A stretch of DNA of 64,000 nucleotides from NCBI RefSeq assembly GCF_019024325.1, contig NZ_JAFNJS010000001.1, forward strand, positions 124,001-188,000. Direction: 5' to 3'. This DNA is from Falsiroseomonas tokyonensis (lineage in GTDB: Bacteria; Pseudomonadota; Alphaproteobacteria; Acetobacterales; Acetobacteraceae). The position numbers were made by a program, and so were the translations under genes. This document shows positions 18,385 through 27,038 of the stretch, piece by piece. The number at the start of each line of letters is the position of its first letter. Position 1 is the first letter of the stretch. A model generated the notes under the pieces. The model saw only the letters and a list, made by a program, of their open reading frames with translations, made no database searches and had not been told where the DNA came from.

Positions 18385-19584
18385 TCAGCGCCGCTGCTGC
18401 CCCAGCTCCTGGTCCACCACGCTGACCCAATAGGCGACGCCCATCGGGATGATCGCATCGTTGAAGTCGAAATGCGGCGTGTGCAGGTTGGGCGAGGTGC
18501 CGTCCGGCCCGCTGCCGGCGCCGAGGAACATGAAGGCGCCGGGCCGCGCTTCCAGCATCAGCGCGAAATCCTCCGCCCCCGTCACCAGCGGGAAATCGGC
18601 ATCCACCGCCACCGCGCCCACCAGGGCCCGGGCCGCATCCAGCGCCAGCGCGGTCTGCTCCGCATGGTTCACCAGCGCGGGCACGCCGCGGCGATAGGCG
18701 ACCTCGGCCGTGCAGCCATGCATGGCGGCGAGGCCATTTGCCAGCTCGCCGATCCGCCGCTCCAGCAGGTCCCGCACCGCGGGCCGATAGCTGCGCGCGG
18801 TGCCGGTGACGGTGATCTCCGCCGGCATGACGTTCGAGGAGACGGGCGATCCGCCTTGGATCGAACCCACGCTCAGCACCGCCGCCTCCACCGCCGCGAC
18901 GTTGCGGCCGATGATGGTCTGCAGCGCCAGGACGAAATGCGCCTGCACGATGGTGACATCGGTGGCGAGATGCGGCGTGGATCCGCCGTGCCCGCCGGTG
19001 CCGTGAAAAGTCACGGCGAAACGGTCCGCGGCCGCAAGCGCCGGACCTTTCCGAGTCGCGAAATGGCCGGCCGGCAGGGTGGGCTTGTTGTGCAGGCCGT
19101 AGATGGCATCGCAGGGGAAGCGATCGAACAGGCCGTCCGCCAGCATCGCCTTCGCGCCGCCGCGGCCTTCCTCCGCCGGCTGGAAGATCAGGTGGACCGT
19201 GCCGGCGAAATCGCGGTGCTGCGACAGCCAGCGCGCCGCGCCCAGCAGCATGGTGGTATGCCCGTCATGGCCGCAGGCATGCATGATGCCCGGGTTGGTG
19301 GAGGCGTAGGGCTTGCCCGTGGCTTCCGGGATCTGCAGCGCGTCCATGTCCGCGCGCAGCCCGATCACGCGCTGGCCCGGCCGCGTGCCGCGGATGGTGC
19401 CGACCACGCCGAAGCGGCCTATGCCCTCCGTCACCTCCACGCCGTATTCGCGCAGCTGCCGCGCCACCAGGGCGGAAGTGCGCACCTCCTCCATGCCCAG
19501 TTCCGGATGCGCATGGATGTCCTGCCGGATGGCGGCGAGTTCCGCCTGCCAGGCCTGCACGCCCTCGATCACCGCCTGGTTCAT
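18385..19584 (-). CDS. M20-family amidohydrolase (hippurate hydrolase/aminoacylase type)
   Basis: 399 residues. Metal ligands of the M20D peptidase family are visible: Cys104 and His106 in MHACGHDGHTTMLLGAARWL and the Glu pair in IFQPAEEGRGGAKAML (138-139); a further His lies in YGLHNKPTLPAGHF. These enzymes hydrolyse N-acyl amino acids, hippurate, indole-acetyl amino acids or peptidoglycan-derived amides in the cytoplasm. It heads a minus-strand operon with a complete peptide ABC importer, so it probably cleaves what that importer brings in. The specific acyl or amino acid is unknown. Confidence 0.9.
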   Translation of the reverse strand: MNQAVIEGVQAWQAELAAIRQDIHAHPELGMEEVRTSALVARQLREYGVEVTEGIGRFGVVGTIRGTRPGQRVIGLRADMDALQIPEATGKPYASTNPGIMHACGHDGHTTMLLGAARWLSQHRDFAGTVHLIFQPAEEGRGGAKAMLADGLFDRFPCDAIYGLHNKPTLPAGHFATRKGPALAAADRFAVTFHGTGGHGGSTPHLATDVTIVQAHFVLALQTIIGRNVAAVEAAVLSVGSIQGGSPVSSNVMPAEITVTGTARSYRPAVRDLLERRIGELANGLAAMHGCTAEVAYRRGVPALVNHAEQTALALDAARALVGAVAVDADFPLVTGAEDFALMLEARPGAFMFLGAGSGPDGTSPNLHTPHFDFNDAIIPMGVAYWVSVVDQELGQQRR

Positions 19585-19703
19585 GCCGGGCTTCCCTGTC
19601 TGCCATGGCCAGGATGAACCCGATCCGCGCTGTCGTCACGCGGCCCGTGCAACCGGCGCGCCCCGGCGGCTTTTCACTCCGGCGCATTGGCAGGAGGAAC
19701 GGC

Positions 19704-19922
19704 ATGGCGACGAAGGACAAGACCCTGAAGCCCGGCGACAAGGTCGCCTGGGGCACCAGCCAGGGCGAGACCCATGGCAAGGTGGTCCGCAAGCAGACCA
19801 GCCCGACGGAGATCAAGGGCCATAAGGTCGCGGCCAGCAAGGACGATCCGCAATATATCGTCGAAAGCGACAAGACCGGCGCCCGTGCGGCGCACAAGCC
19901 CTCGGCGCTGCACAAGCGATAG
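19704..19922 (+). CDS. DUF2945 (HVA1/Tudor-like) small protein
   Basis: 72 residues: KPGDKVAWGTSQGETHGKVV followed by TSPTEIKGHKVAASKDDPQY and VESDKTGARAAHKPSALHK, an almost complete match to the DUF2945 consensus ('hypervirulence associated protein, Tudor domain'). A ribosome binding site AGGAGG (19692-19697) fixes ATG 19704; a longer frame from 19605 lacks support. Function unproven; the fold is SH3/Tudor-like. Convergent with the DUF2188 gene, 14 bases away. Confidence 0.9.
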   Translation: MATKDKTLKPGDKVAWGTSQGETHGKVVRKQTSPTEIKGHKVAASKDDPQYIVESDKTGARAAHKPSALHKR

Positions 19923-19936
19923 GTGGCGGCGGGTCG

Positions 19937-20179
19937 TCAGCCCGTCACATCGGCCTCCGGCCGATCGCCGGCGGCCGAGTATTCGGTGTGCCACGCGCCC
20001 TGGGCGTCCTGGTATTCGATCATCGCCCCCGCATTGCCCGGCACATGCTGCTGCCGGGCCACCTGGCGCGCGCGGGCCAGCGCCGCGTCATGGGTGGGGA
20101 AGGTTTCCGAGAAGACGTCGCCCAGCTTGTAGGCCCAGCCGCCATCATGCTGGACGACGCGGTAATGGATCTGTGTCAT
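19937..20179 (-). CDS. DUF2188 small protein
   Basis: 80 residues with the DUF2188 pattern HYRVVQHDGGWAYKLGDV, then SETFPTHDAALARARQVARQQ and a C-terminal IEYQDAQGAWHTEY. Members are small, soluble, often found near stress or plasmid-borne genes, with no known biochemical activity. The opposite-strand neighbour is DUF2945, and this pairing is also seen in other alphaproteobacteria as far as I know. Confidence 0.85.
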   Translation of the reverse strand: MTQIHYRVVQHDGGWAYKLGDVFSETFPTHDAALARARQVARQQHVPGNAGAMIEYQDAQGAWHTEYSAAGDRPEADVTG

Positions 20180-20247
20180 CTGTCTCTCTCCGCTTGCCTG
20201 GCAGCAATGCGACGGGGCGGCGACGGTTCCCGCGGGAAGGGCGCCGG

Positions 20248-20910
20248 CTATTCGCGCCGCAGGATGCCGTCCACCAGCCGATCGGCCCAGGGCCGGCTCT
20301 GGAAGGCGGCGCGCAGCGCCGCCTCGTCATAATCCTGGCGCAGCCAGTCGAGGAAGGGTTTCGGGCCGTGCTGCGCCTGGTGTGCGGCATAGGCCTGGAA
20401 GAAGGCGTCCAGGATGCCGGTGCGGCTGGCGGCGACATGGCCGAAGCGCCAGTGCAGCTGGTCCAGCGCCGCCGCCACCGGGCGGCCCTGCAGCAGCAGC
20501 CAGATGCCGGCGATCAGCCCGGTGCGATCGGCGCCCGACTTGCAATGGATCAGCACCGGCTCCGGCAGCGTCTCCAGCAGGCCGACCAGGCGCAGGATGC
20601 GGTCCTTGTGCGGCGCGCCGCGGCTTTCGAAGGGCGCATCGGCATGCACCAGGCCGAGCTCCGCGGCCCTGGCCCGGCCCAGCGCATCGCTGCCGCAATC
20701 CTGCCGATGGCCGCGCAGGTTGATGACGGAGCGCAGGCCGAAGCGGCGCTTGGCCGCATCCAGCTGCCAGGGCAGCGGGTGGTTGGAGCGGTAAAGCCGG
20801 CCGGCCTCCACCACGCCCCAGTTGCGCCAGGACATGCGGAGCGCGGCGTGGTCCACCAGCAGGCTGTTGATCCAGGCGGCGCGCCGCCCGGCGGGGGAGG
20901 AAAGGTTCAC
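20248..20910 (-). CDS. Tyrosine/dual-specificity phosphatase-like protein
   Basis: 220 residues from a GTG start. The P-loop HCKSGADRTGL (His122, Cys123, Arg129) is the CX5R active site of protein tyrosine phosphatases; the upstream Asp for general acid is probably in VHADAPFESRGAP. A motif VINLRGHRQDCG and GRLYRSNHPLP are common in bacterial DSP/Siw14-like phosphatases. The substrate may be a phosphoprotein or inositol/polyphosphate. The gene lies 43 bases downstream of a DedA gene on the same strand. Confidence 0.82.
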   Translation of the reverse strand: MNLSSPAGRRAAWINSLLVDHAALRMSWRNWGVVEAGRLYRSNHPLPWQLDAAKRRFGLRSVINLRGHRQDCGSDALGRARAAELGLVHADAPFESRGAPHKDRILRLVGLLETLPEPVLIHCKSGADRTGLIAGIWLLLQGRPVAAALDQLHWRFGHVAASRTGILDAFFQAYAAHQAQHGPKPFLDWLRQDYDEAALRAAFQSRPWADRLVDGILRRE

Positions 20911-20953
20911 CGCCCCGATATGGCTTCTGGCGCGCCCGAAGACCAGTCGCCCG

Positions 20954-21574
20954 CTATTGGGGCAGGCTGGCCCGGGCCCAGAAGACCCGCAGCCGCCACC
21001 AGACCAGCAGCACGCCCAGGACGAAGCCCGCCAGCAGCAGCGCGTCGCCGCGATCCTCCACCAGCGCGGCCACTGCGCCCACCGCGGTGCCCGGTACCAG
21101 CAGCAGCGGCGCCCAGACCACGGCGGAGCCGATATTGGCCGCCTGGAAGCGCCAGTTGGACATGCGGGAGACGCCGGCGATGACCGGCGCCACCGCCCGC
21201 AGGGGGCTGATGAAGCGGGCGATGAAGACCGCCCAGATGCCCCAGCGGCGAAAGATCAGCACGCCGCGCGCATAGCTGCGCCGATAGCCGCGCGGCAGGT
21301 GGGCGCGCACGAAGGCGGGGCCCAGCCAGCGCGACAGCCAGAAGCCCAGCGCGTCGCCGATCACGGCGCCGGCGAAGGTGGCCAGCAGCATCGGCCAGGC
21401 CGGCAGCACCCCGGTGCCGATCAGCAGCCCCAGCCCCAGCAGCAGGGCGGAGCCGGGCAGGAAGATGCCGATCAGCGGCACGGATTCGACGAAGGCGACG
21501 GCGAAGGCGATCAGCGGCGCCCAGGCCGCATTCGCCTCCGCCCAGGCCAGGGCCGCCTCACCGATCCGCTCCAT
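20954..21574 (-). CDS. DedA/VTT-family membrane protein
   Basis: 206 residues with about five membrane segments. VTT (SNARE-associated) motifs are clear: FVESVPLIGIFLPGSALLLG, FAGAVIGDALGFWLSRWLG and FIARFISPLRAVAPVIAG with the two conserved Arg residues (FxxRFxxPxR). DedA proteins are undecaprenyl-phosphate or phospholipid flippases that depend on proton motive force. Conserved Glu in VAFVESVPLIG and Asp in VIGDALG are present, so the protein should be functional. Confidence 0.9.
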   Translation of the reverse strand: MERIGEAALAWAEANAAWAPLIAFAVAFVESVPLIGIFLPGSALLLGLGLLIGTGVLPAWPMLLATFAGAVIGDALGFWLSRWLGPAFVRAHLPRGYRRSYARGVLIFRRWGIWAVFIARFISPLRAVAPVIAGVSRMSNWRFQAANIGSAVVWAPLLLVPGTAVGAVAALVEDRGDALLLAGFVLGVLLVWWRLRVFWARASLPQ

Positions 21575-21619
21575 CCGCCACCCTGCCTGATGCCGCCGAG
21601 ATGCCGCGCCGGCCGCGGG

Positions 21620-22618
21620 CTATTCCAGGCGGGCGCCGGAAATCCGCACCGTCTCCCGCCACATCGGCCGCTCCCGCGCGGCGCGCGCGGCCGCCTCCTC
21701 CGGCGTGCTCCAGATGGCCCGCGCGCCGGTGCGCAGGAAGCGGTCCTGCATCGCCGGCGTCTCCGAGACCTCCTTGATCGCGGTGGAGGCGCGCTGGGTG
21801 ATCGCGGCCGGCACGCCGGCCGGGAAGGCCATGGCGCACCAGGAGGTGACGACGAAATCGGGCACGCCGGCCTCCGCCATGGTGGGCACATCCGGCAGGG
21901 TCGGCCAGCGCTCCGCGCTCGTCACCGCCAGCGCCCGCATCTGCCCGGCCGTGATGACCGGGACATAGGAGGCCAGGTTGTCCAGCGCGAAGTTCACATC
22001 GCCCCCCAGCAGCGCCGGGATGGTCTGCGCCGCGCCGCGGAAGGGCACGTGCACGCCCTCGATCCCCAGCCGGTTGGTGAACATGGCGCCCGAGAGATGC
22101 GGCGTGGTGCCGACGCCGGGCGATCCGTAGTTCACCCCGCCCTGCTTGGCCTTCGCCCAGGTGATGAAGTCCCTCAGATTGGTCGCCGGCACATGCGCGG
22201 TGGGTACCACCAGCACATTGGGCAATTCCCAATGCATGGAGATCGGCGCGATGTCCTTCTCCGGATCATAGGGCAGGCGGGCATAGAGGTACTGGTTGAT
22301 CGACCAGCCGCCGACCGTGACCGGGCCCATGGTGTAGCCATCCGGCGTGGATTTCGCGATCGCATCGGCGCCGATATTGCCGCCGGCGCCCGGCCGGTTC
22401 TCGACCACGAAGGGCTGGCCCAGCTTCTGCGACAGCTGTTCGGAGATCAGGCGCGCCAGCACATCGGTGGACCCGCCGGGCGGCCAGGGCACGATGACGC
22501 GCACCGGCCGGTTGGGCCAGGCCGATTGCGCCAGAGCGGGGGCCGCGAGCGGCGGCAGGGTGGCGGCGAAGGGGGCGCCGAGCGTCGTGCCCAAAAGGGC
22601 GCGGCGGCTGATGGTCAT
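21620..22618 (-). CDS. Bug/TctC-family periplasmic substrate-binding protein (orphan)
   Basis: 332 residues with a signal peptide bearing a twin arginine (SRRALLGTTLGAPFAATLPPLAAPALAQ). Bug hallmark motifs: WPNRPVRVIVPWPPGGSTDVLARL, VENRPGAGGNIGADAIAKSTPDGYTM, VNYGSPGVGTTPHLSGAMF and MRALAVTSAERWPTLPDVPTMAEAG. Binds carboxylates or related anions in the periplasm. No TctA/TctB membrane genes are nearby, so the partner transporter is encoded elsewhere, or the receptor senses ligand. Confidence 0.93.
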   Translation of the reverse strand: MTISRRALLGTTLGAPFAATLPPLAAPALAQSAWPNRPVRVIVPWPPGGSTDVLARLISEQLSQKLGQPFVVENRPGAGGNIGADAIAKSTPDGYTMGPVTVGGWSINQYLYARLPYDPEKDIAPISMHWELPNVLVVPTAHVPATNLRDFITWAKAKQGGVNYGSPGVGTTPHLSGAMFTNRLGIEGVHVPFRGAAQTIPALLGGDVNFALDNLASYVPVITAGQMRALAVTSAERWPTLPDVPTMAEAGVPDFVVTSWCAMAFPAGVPAAITQRASTAIKEVSETPAMQDRFLRTGARAIWSTPEEAAARAARERPMWRETVRISGARLE

Positions 22619-22651
22619 TCTTCTTGCTCCTGGACGTGGGACCGCTCCCAG

Positions 22652-22680
22652 GGTAGCCGCCCCCCGTCCCGGCGGCTACC
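22652..22680 (-). terminator. GC-rich hairpin downstream of the basic hypothetical protein
   Basis: GGTAGCCGCC (22652-22661) and GGCGGCTACC (22671-22680) form a perfect 10-bp stem with a 9-base loop, located 22 bases past the stop of the minus-strand gene at 22702. There is no T-run, so it may be a rho-assisted or mRNA-stabilising structure rather than a classical terminator. Confidence 0.55.
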
Positions 22681-22701
22681 GCCCCTCTGAATCCCGGCGC
22701 T

Positions 22702-23238
22702 TCAGCCATCCCGCCGTGCCTGGTTGTCCCTTGTGGCCTGGGAGATGCTGCCGATGGCCCGCGGGTCCGGGCCGGGATGCACCTCCATCGGGCTGGTGTC
22801 GCGCATGCCGCGGCCGGGGGTGCGGCCGGGCTGGGGGTGGTGCGGGCGCGCGCTGCGGCGGCGCGCCAGGGCGGCGCGCAGCGCCTCGGCATTGCGGTCC
22901 TTGCTGCGGCGGTCCGCCTGGCGGGCGAATTGCGCATTCACCCGGCGCAGCGCGGCGGCGAAGACCTGCTTCTTCTGCGACAGCTTCTCGGCCGCCGCGG
23001 TGGCCGCGCGCGGCGTGGCCACGGCCTCGCCCCGCACCGGAACGCCCTTGCCGCGCCGGCTGCGCTGGGCCTCCCGCACCAGGTCGCGGGCGCGGCGATG
23101 GGCGCCGCGCAGGCGTTCCGCCAGGGCCCGCAGCTCCTCCGCCGGCAGCGCGGCCAGCGCCGGATGATGGCTCGGCTCCAGCAGCGCCGCCTCCTCATGC
23201 GAGAGCAGGCGCTGCTCTTCCTTGCGGGTGATCGCCAT
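22702..23238 (-). CDS. Conserved-looking basic hypothetical protein
   Basis: 178 residues, rich in Arg/Ala and predicted largely helical. N-terminal KEEQRLLSHEEAALLEPSHHPALAALPAEELRALAERLRGA and RRARDLVREAQR suggest a helical region; the middle AAAEKLSQKKQVFAAALRRVN and FARQADRRSKDRNAEAL are strongly basic. No signal peptide or membrane segment. It resembles small basic proteins of unknown function seen in Acetobacteraceae and Rhizobiales, perhaps nucleic-acid binding, but I do not recognise a named domain. Confidence 0.7.
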   Translation of the reverse strand: MAITRKEEQRLLSHEEAALLEPSHHPALAALPAEELRALAERLRGAHRRARDLVREAQRSRRGKGVPVRGEAVATPRAATAAAEKLSQKKQVFAAALRRVNAQFARQADRRSKDRNAEALRAALARRRSARPHHPQPGRTPGRGMRDTSPMEVHPGPDPRAIGSISQATRDNQARRDG

Positions 23239-23311
23239 GGCGGGTCCTCCTGATAGATGAAGGACTGGTAACGTGACCCCGCCCGCAAGGTTGCTTTCAG
23301 TTAATCCAATG

Positions 23312-25552
23312 CTAGGCCTCGCCCAGCCGATGCTTGCCGAAGGGCAGGCTGCGGATGCGCCGGCCGGTCAGCGCGGCGATGGCATTGGCCACGGCCGGCG
23401 GCACGCCCGGCGTGCCGGGTTCGCCGATGCCGCCCATGGGCGCGCCGCTTTCCACGATCCGCACATGCACCTTCGGCATCTCCGCCCGGGACAGGGTGCG
23501 GTAGGTGTCGAAGTTGCGCTGCTGCGGCTGGCCGCCCTCGAAGACCACTTCCTCGAAGGCCGCCGAGGACAGGCCGATGCAGGCCGCACTTTCCACCTGC
23601 GCCTTGATGATGGCGGGGTTCACCACTCGGCCGGGGTCGATGGCCACGAAGATGTCGTGCACCACCGCCTCCCCGTCCCGCAGCGACACTTCCGCGACGG
23701 TCGCGACCTCCGACCCGAAGGGGGAGGCCATGGCCAGGCCGCGGGCGCGGCGGGTGCCGTCAGCTGCCTCATAGGGGCCGCGCCGCCAGCCGCCCGAAAG
23801 CTCCATCACCGCATCCAGCAGCGCCAGGTGCCGCGGGCTGTCGGACAGATGGGTGCGGCGGAAGGCGAGCGGATCGGCGCCCGCCGCTTCCGCCACCTCG
23901 TCCAGGAAGGCTTCGTAGAAAAAATCGTTCATGGAATGGCCGACGGAGCGCCAGAAGCCGACATTGATCGGGTGCGGCACATGCACCCATTCCACGCGAT
24001 GGTTCGGGATGGCGTAGGGCTTGAAGGCCACGCCCTCCACCGCCGAGGTGTCGACCGGCGGATTGCCCATCCGCGCCGTCCCGAAATGTTTTGCCACGGG
24101 CCCCTCGCCGGGGACCGTGGCGTGGAAGGCGGTGATCTTCCCCGCCGCGTCCAAGCCTGCGCGCAAACGAACAAAACCCATGGGGCGGTAGGCGTCGCGG
24201 GCGAATTCCTCCTCCCGCGTCCAGATCACCTTCACCGGGCGTTCCACGGCCCGCGCCAGGCGGATGGCCTGGTTCATCGGGTGGATGTTGCCATAGGTGA
24301 AGTGCCGGCCGAAGAAGCCGCCCAGCAGTGGCGAATGGATGCGGATCTTCTCCGCCGCCAGGCCGGATTCGCGCGCCGCGATGCCCTGGAAGGCCTCGGG
24401 CGACTGGTTCGGGGTCCAGACGTCCAGCGTGCCATCCGGATTGAAGCGCACGGTGGCCGAGGGCGGCTCCAGCTGCGCATGGGCCAGGTAGGGTGCGTCG
24501 TAATCCGCCGTCACGACCTTGGCGGCGGCCCGCAGCGCGGCCGGCGCATCGCCCTTCGCATCATTGGCGGGGTTGCCCGGCGCATCGGCCTGGGCGCGCA
24601 GCGCCTCCCGCATCCCGTCCGAGGAGAAGTCCTGCGGCACCACCGGCTGGCCGGAGAGCGCGGTCCAGGCCACCTCCGCCGCCTCCGCTGCCTTGCGGGC
24701 GCGCCAGAAGCTGTCGGCCAGCACGGCGACGGCGCCGGGCAGGCGGTGCACGGAATGCACGCCGGGCATGGCGCGCAGCGCGGCCTCGTTCAGCACCTCC
24801 CCCGGCTCGGCGCCGGCGCGTGGCGCATGCACCACGGCGGCCTGCAGCATGCCGTCAACGCGCATGTCGATGCCGTATTGCGCCTGGCCGGTGCTTTTCG
24901 CCCGCGTATCGAGGCGCTTCTGCGGCGTGCCGATCAGGCGGAAGGCGCCGGTCTTGGGCTCGGCATCGGCGGGCACCGGCAGGGCGGCGGCGGCCTCTGC
25001 CAGCTCGCCATAGGGGATGCGGCGGCTGGTCGCGGCATGGATCACGAAGCCGGGCTCCGTGCTCAGCTCGCTTGCCGGCACGCCGAGGCGCTGCGCGCCG
25101 GCGGCCAGCAGCATCGCCCGCGCCGTCGCGCCCAGCACCCGGAAATGCGCAAAGGTGTTGCGGATGGAAAAGCTGCCGCCGGTGACGCGGCGGGTGCCGT
25201 TGAACAGCACCTGGTAGTCCGGCCCGGCGGGCGCCGTCTGCACCTCGAAGGCCGCGAGATCGGCGTCCAGCTCCTCCGCCACGATCTGCGCGACGGCGGT
25301 ATGGATGCCCTGCCCGCCTTCCGCAAAGGGGTTCTGCAGCAGGATGCGGCCATCCGGCCGGATGGTGAGGTAGGAGGGCACCTTCCGCGCATGCGCCAGC
25401 CCGCCCATGGCCTGGGCGCGGGCCGGCCGCTGCGGGATGCCGAGCGCCAGCAGCAGCCCGCCACCGAGGCCGGCCCCCAGCGCGGCGCGGCGCGAAAGGT
25501 TCAGCGGGGCGCTGCCCTGCAGCGCGGCCAGCGCGTCATCGAGACGGGTCAT
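23312..25552 (-). CDS. Molybdopterin-binding subunit of an isoquinoline 1-oxidoreductase-like aldehyde/xanthine-oxidase-family enzyme
   Basis: 746 residues. A Tat-type signal (LSRRAALGAGLGGGLLLALGIP, Arg21-Arg22) indicates export of the folded cofactor-containing enzyme. Mo-hydroxylase motifs include GGFFGRHFTYG and the C-terminal GIGEPGTPGVPPAVANAIAA, which holds the catalytic Glu of the xanthine-oxidase family (GEPG). Two-domain repeated architecture matches IorB/Ald_Xan_dh_C2 rather than XdhB. ATG 25552 was chosen because the longer frame continues only as antisense shadow. It partners the [2Fe-2S] protein 14 bases upstream and would oxidise an N-heterocycle or aldehyde using Mo-MCD cofactor; electrons usually go to a cytochrome, not seen here. 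Confidence 0.9.
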   Translation of the reverse strand: MTRLDDALAALQGSAPLNLSRRAALGAGLGGGLLLALGIPQRPARAQAMGGLAHARKVPSYLTIRPDGRILLQNPFAEGGQGIHTAVAQIVAEELDADLAAFEVQTAPAGPDYQVLFNGTRRVTGGSFSIRNTFAHFRVLGATARAMLLAAGAQRLGVPASELSTEPGFVIHAATSRRIPYGELAEAAAALPVPADAEPKTGAFRLIGTPQKRLDTRAKSTGQAQYGIDMRVDGMLQAAVVHAPRAGAEPGEVLNEAALRAMPGVHSVHRLPGAVAVLADSFWRARKAAEAAEVAWTALSGQPVVPQDFSSDGMREALRAQADAPGNPANDAKGDAPAALRAAAKVVTADYDAPYLAHAQLEPPSATVRFNPDGTLDVWTPNQSPEAFQGIAARESGLAAEKIRIHSPLLGGFFGRHFTYGNIHPMNQAIRLARAVERPVKVIWTREEEFARDAYRPMGFVRLRAGLDAAGKITAFHATVPGEGPVAKHFGTARMGNPPVDTSAVEGVAFKPYAIPNHRVEWVHVPHPINVGFWRSVGHSMNDFFYEAFLDEVAEAAGADPLAFRRTHLSDSPRHLALLDAVMELSGGWRRGPYEAADGTRRARGLAMASPFGSEVATVAEVSLRDGEAVVHDIFVAIDPGRVVNPAIIKAQVESAACIGLSSAAFEEVVFEGGQPQQRNFDTYRTLSRAEMPKVHVRIVESGAPMGGIGEPGTPGVPPAVANAIAALTGRRIRSLPFGKHRLGEA

Positions 25553-25566
25553 CGCCTGTTCCCCCC

Positions 25567-26019
25567 TCACGCCGCATCCGCCGCCTGGCGGATGCCGGCG
25601 GCGATCATGTTGTAGGTGCCGCAGCGGCAGAGATTGGTCATGGCGGCGGCGATATCCGCATCGCTCGGCTTCGGCGTTTCCTTCAGCAGGGCGGTGGCCG
25701 CCATCAGCTGGCCGGACTGGCAGTAGCCGCATTGCGGCACGTCCAGCGCCACCCAGGCCGAAACCAGCTTTGCCCCGACCGGATCGGCCTCCACCGCCTC
25801 GATCGTGGTGATGCGCTGGCCCGCCACGCTGTCCACCGGCACCTGGCAGGACCGCATGGCGGTGCCATCCACCAGCACGGTGCAGGCGCCGCACTGGGCG
25901 ACGCCGCAGCCGTATTTCGTCCCGGTCAGGCCGAGGGTGTCCCGCAGCACCCAGAGCAGCGGGGTATCGGCTTCCACATCCACCTGGCGCGGCGCGCCAT
26001 TCACGGTGATCTCGATCAT
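25567..26019 (-). CDS. [2Fe-2S] subunit of isoquinoline 1-oxidoreductase-like molybdenum hydroxylase
   Basis: 150 residues, the small subunit type IorA/CoxS. The plant-type ferredoxin cluster is in GTKYGCGVAQCGACTVLVDG with a later Cys in MRSCQVPVDSV; the second cluster motif is VPQCGYCQSGQ and LCRCGTYN. All eight cluster cysteines appear to be present. AGGAGG lies just upstream of ATG 26019, ruling out the longer 26043 start. Passes electrons from the Mo subunit encoded next. Confidence 0.92.
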   Translation of the reverse strand: MIEITVNGAPRQVDVEADTPLLWVLRDTLGLTGTKYGCGVAQCGACTVLVDGTAMRSCQVPVDSVAGQRITTIEAVEADPVGAKLVSAWVALDVPQCGYCQSGQLMAATALLKETPKPSDADIAAAMTNLCRCGTYNMIAAGIRQAADAA

Positions 26020-26096
26020 CGGCAGCCTCCTGGGCAGGGCCATCCGGCCCGTTGCGGCGGAGTGTGCCGAAGCGGCGGGGCGGCTGTCGAGCGTCG

Positions 26097-27038
26097 TTAC
26101 GGCCAGCCGGTCTCCGGCGGCAGGGACATCAGGATCGCCTCGACATTGCCGCCGGTCTTCAGGCCGAAGATGGTGCCGCGGTCATAGAGCAGGTTGAACT
26201 CCACATAGCGGCCGCGGCGCATCAGCTGGTGGGCGCGCTCGGCCTCGGTCCAGCTCTCATGCATGCGGCGGCGGACGATGGCGGGATAGGCCTCGAGGAA
26301 GGCCAGGCCGACGTCCTTGGTGAAGGCGAAGTCATTCTCCACCCCGCGCCCCGGCGTGCGGTCGCCCAGCCAGTCGTAGAAGATGCCGCCCAGGCCGCGG
26401 GGCTCGTTGCGGTGCGGCAGGAAGAAGTATTCGTCGCACCACTGCTTGAAGCGCGGGTAGTAGCTCGGGTCGTGGCGGTCGCAGGCGGCGCGGTAGGCGG
26501 CGTGGAAGACCTCCGCATCCTCCAGGCTGTGCGGTGCGGCGTGGTCCATCGGCGTGATGTCGCCGCCGCCACCGAACCAGGCCTTGGTGGTCAGGATGAA
26601 GCGGGTGTTCATATGCACCGCCGGGACGCGCGGGCTGCGCTGGTGCGCGACCAGGGAGATGCCGGTGGCCAGGAAGCGCGGATCCTCCTCCGCCCCCGGA
26701 ATCTGCTTGCGGAACTCGGGCGAAAATTCGCCGAAGACGGTGGAGACATTCACCCCCACCTTCTCGAAGACCCGCCCCTTCATCACGGACATCACGCCGC
26801 CGCCCCCCTCCGGGCGGTCCCAGGCGGTGCGCTGGAAGCGGCCGGCGGGCAGGCCGGCATGGGGGCCGGCGGAGAGTTCGTCCTCGATCGCCTCGAATTC
26901 CGCGCAGATGCGGTCGCGCAGGCTTTCGAACCAGGCGCGGGCGGGGGCCACCATCGGGTGGCCAGGGGGATTACCAGGGGGATTGCCAGGGGGATTGCCA
27001 GTCGGCGCCACGGCGGCGGGAAGCGGGGATTCGGGCAT
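26097..27038 (-). CDS. hemF: Oxygen-dependent coproporphyrinogen-III oxidase
   Basis: 313 residues. HemF converts coproporphyrinogen III to protoporphyrinogen IX with O2 in haem synthesis. Motifs: [75 protein letters not shown] and [18 protein letters not shown]. Length is normal. Start at 27038 is supported by GAGGA about 9 bases upstream; 27062 is possible. The N-terminus contains the peptide [13 protein letters not shown] encoded by a 12-bp tandem repeat, not a part of the conserved domain. Confidence 0.95.
   Translation of the reverse strand: MPESPLPAAVAPTGNPPGNPPGNPPGHPMVAPARAWFESLRDRICAEFEAIEDELSAGPHAGLPAGRFQRTAWDRPEGGGGVMSVMKGRVFEKVGVNVSTVFGEFSPEFRKQIPGAEEDPRFLATGISLVAHQRSPRVPAVHMNTRFILTTKAWFGGGGDITPMDHAAPHSLEDAEVFHAAYRAACDRHDPSYYPRFKQWCDEYFFLPHRNEPRGLGGIFYDWLGDRTPGRGVENDFAFTKDVGLAFLEAYPAIVRRRMHESWTEAERAHQLMRRGRYVEFNLLYDRGTIFGLKTGGNVEAILMSLPPETGWP
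26962..27000 (-). repeat. 12-bp tandem repeat inside the hemF N-terminus
   Basis: On the plus strand CCAGGGGGATTA, CCAGGGGGATTG, CCAGGGGGATTG and a trailing CCA run head to tail at 26962-27000 (three full copies plus three bases). On the coding strand each copy gives Gly-Asn-Pro-Pro. The run stays in frame, so copy-number change would alter length only by four residues. Confidence 0.85.

Noticed and set aside
26962-27000. Possible CRISPR-like array (repeating 12-mer)
   Set aside because: No spacers, too short, and in frame within hemF.
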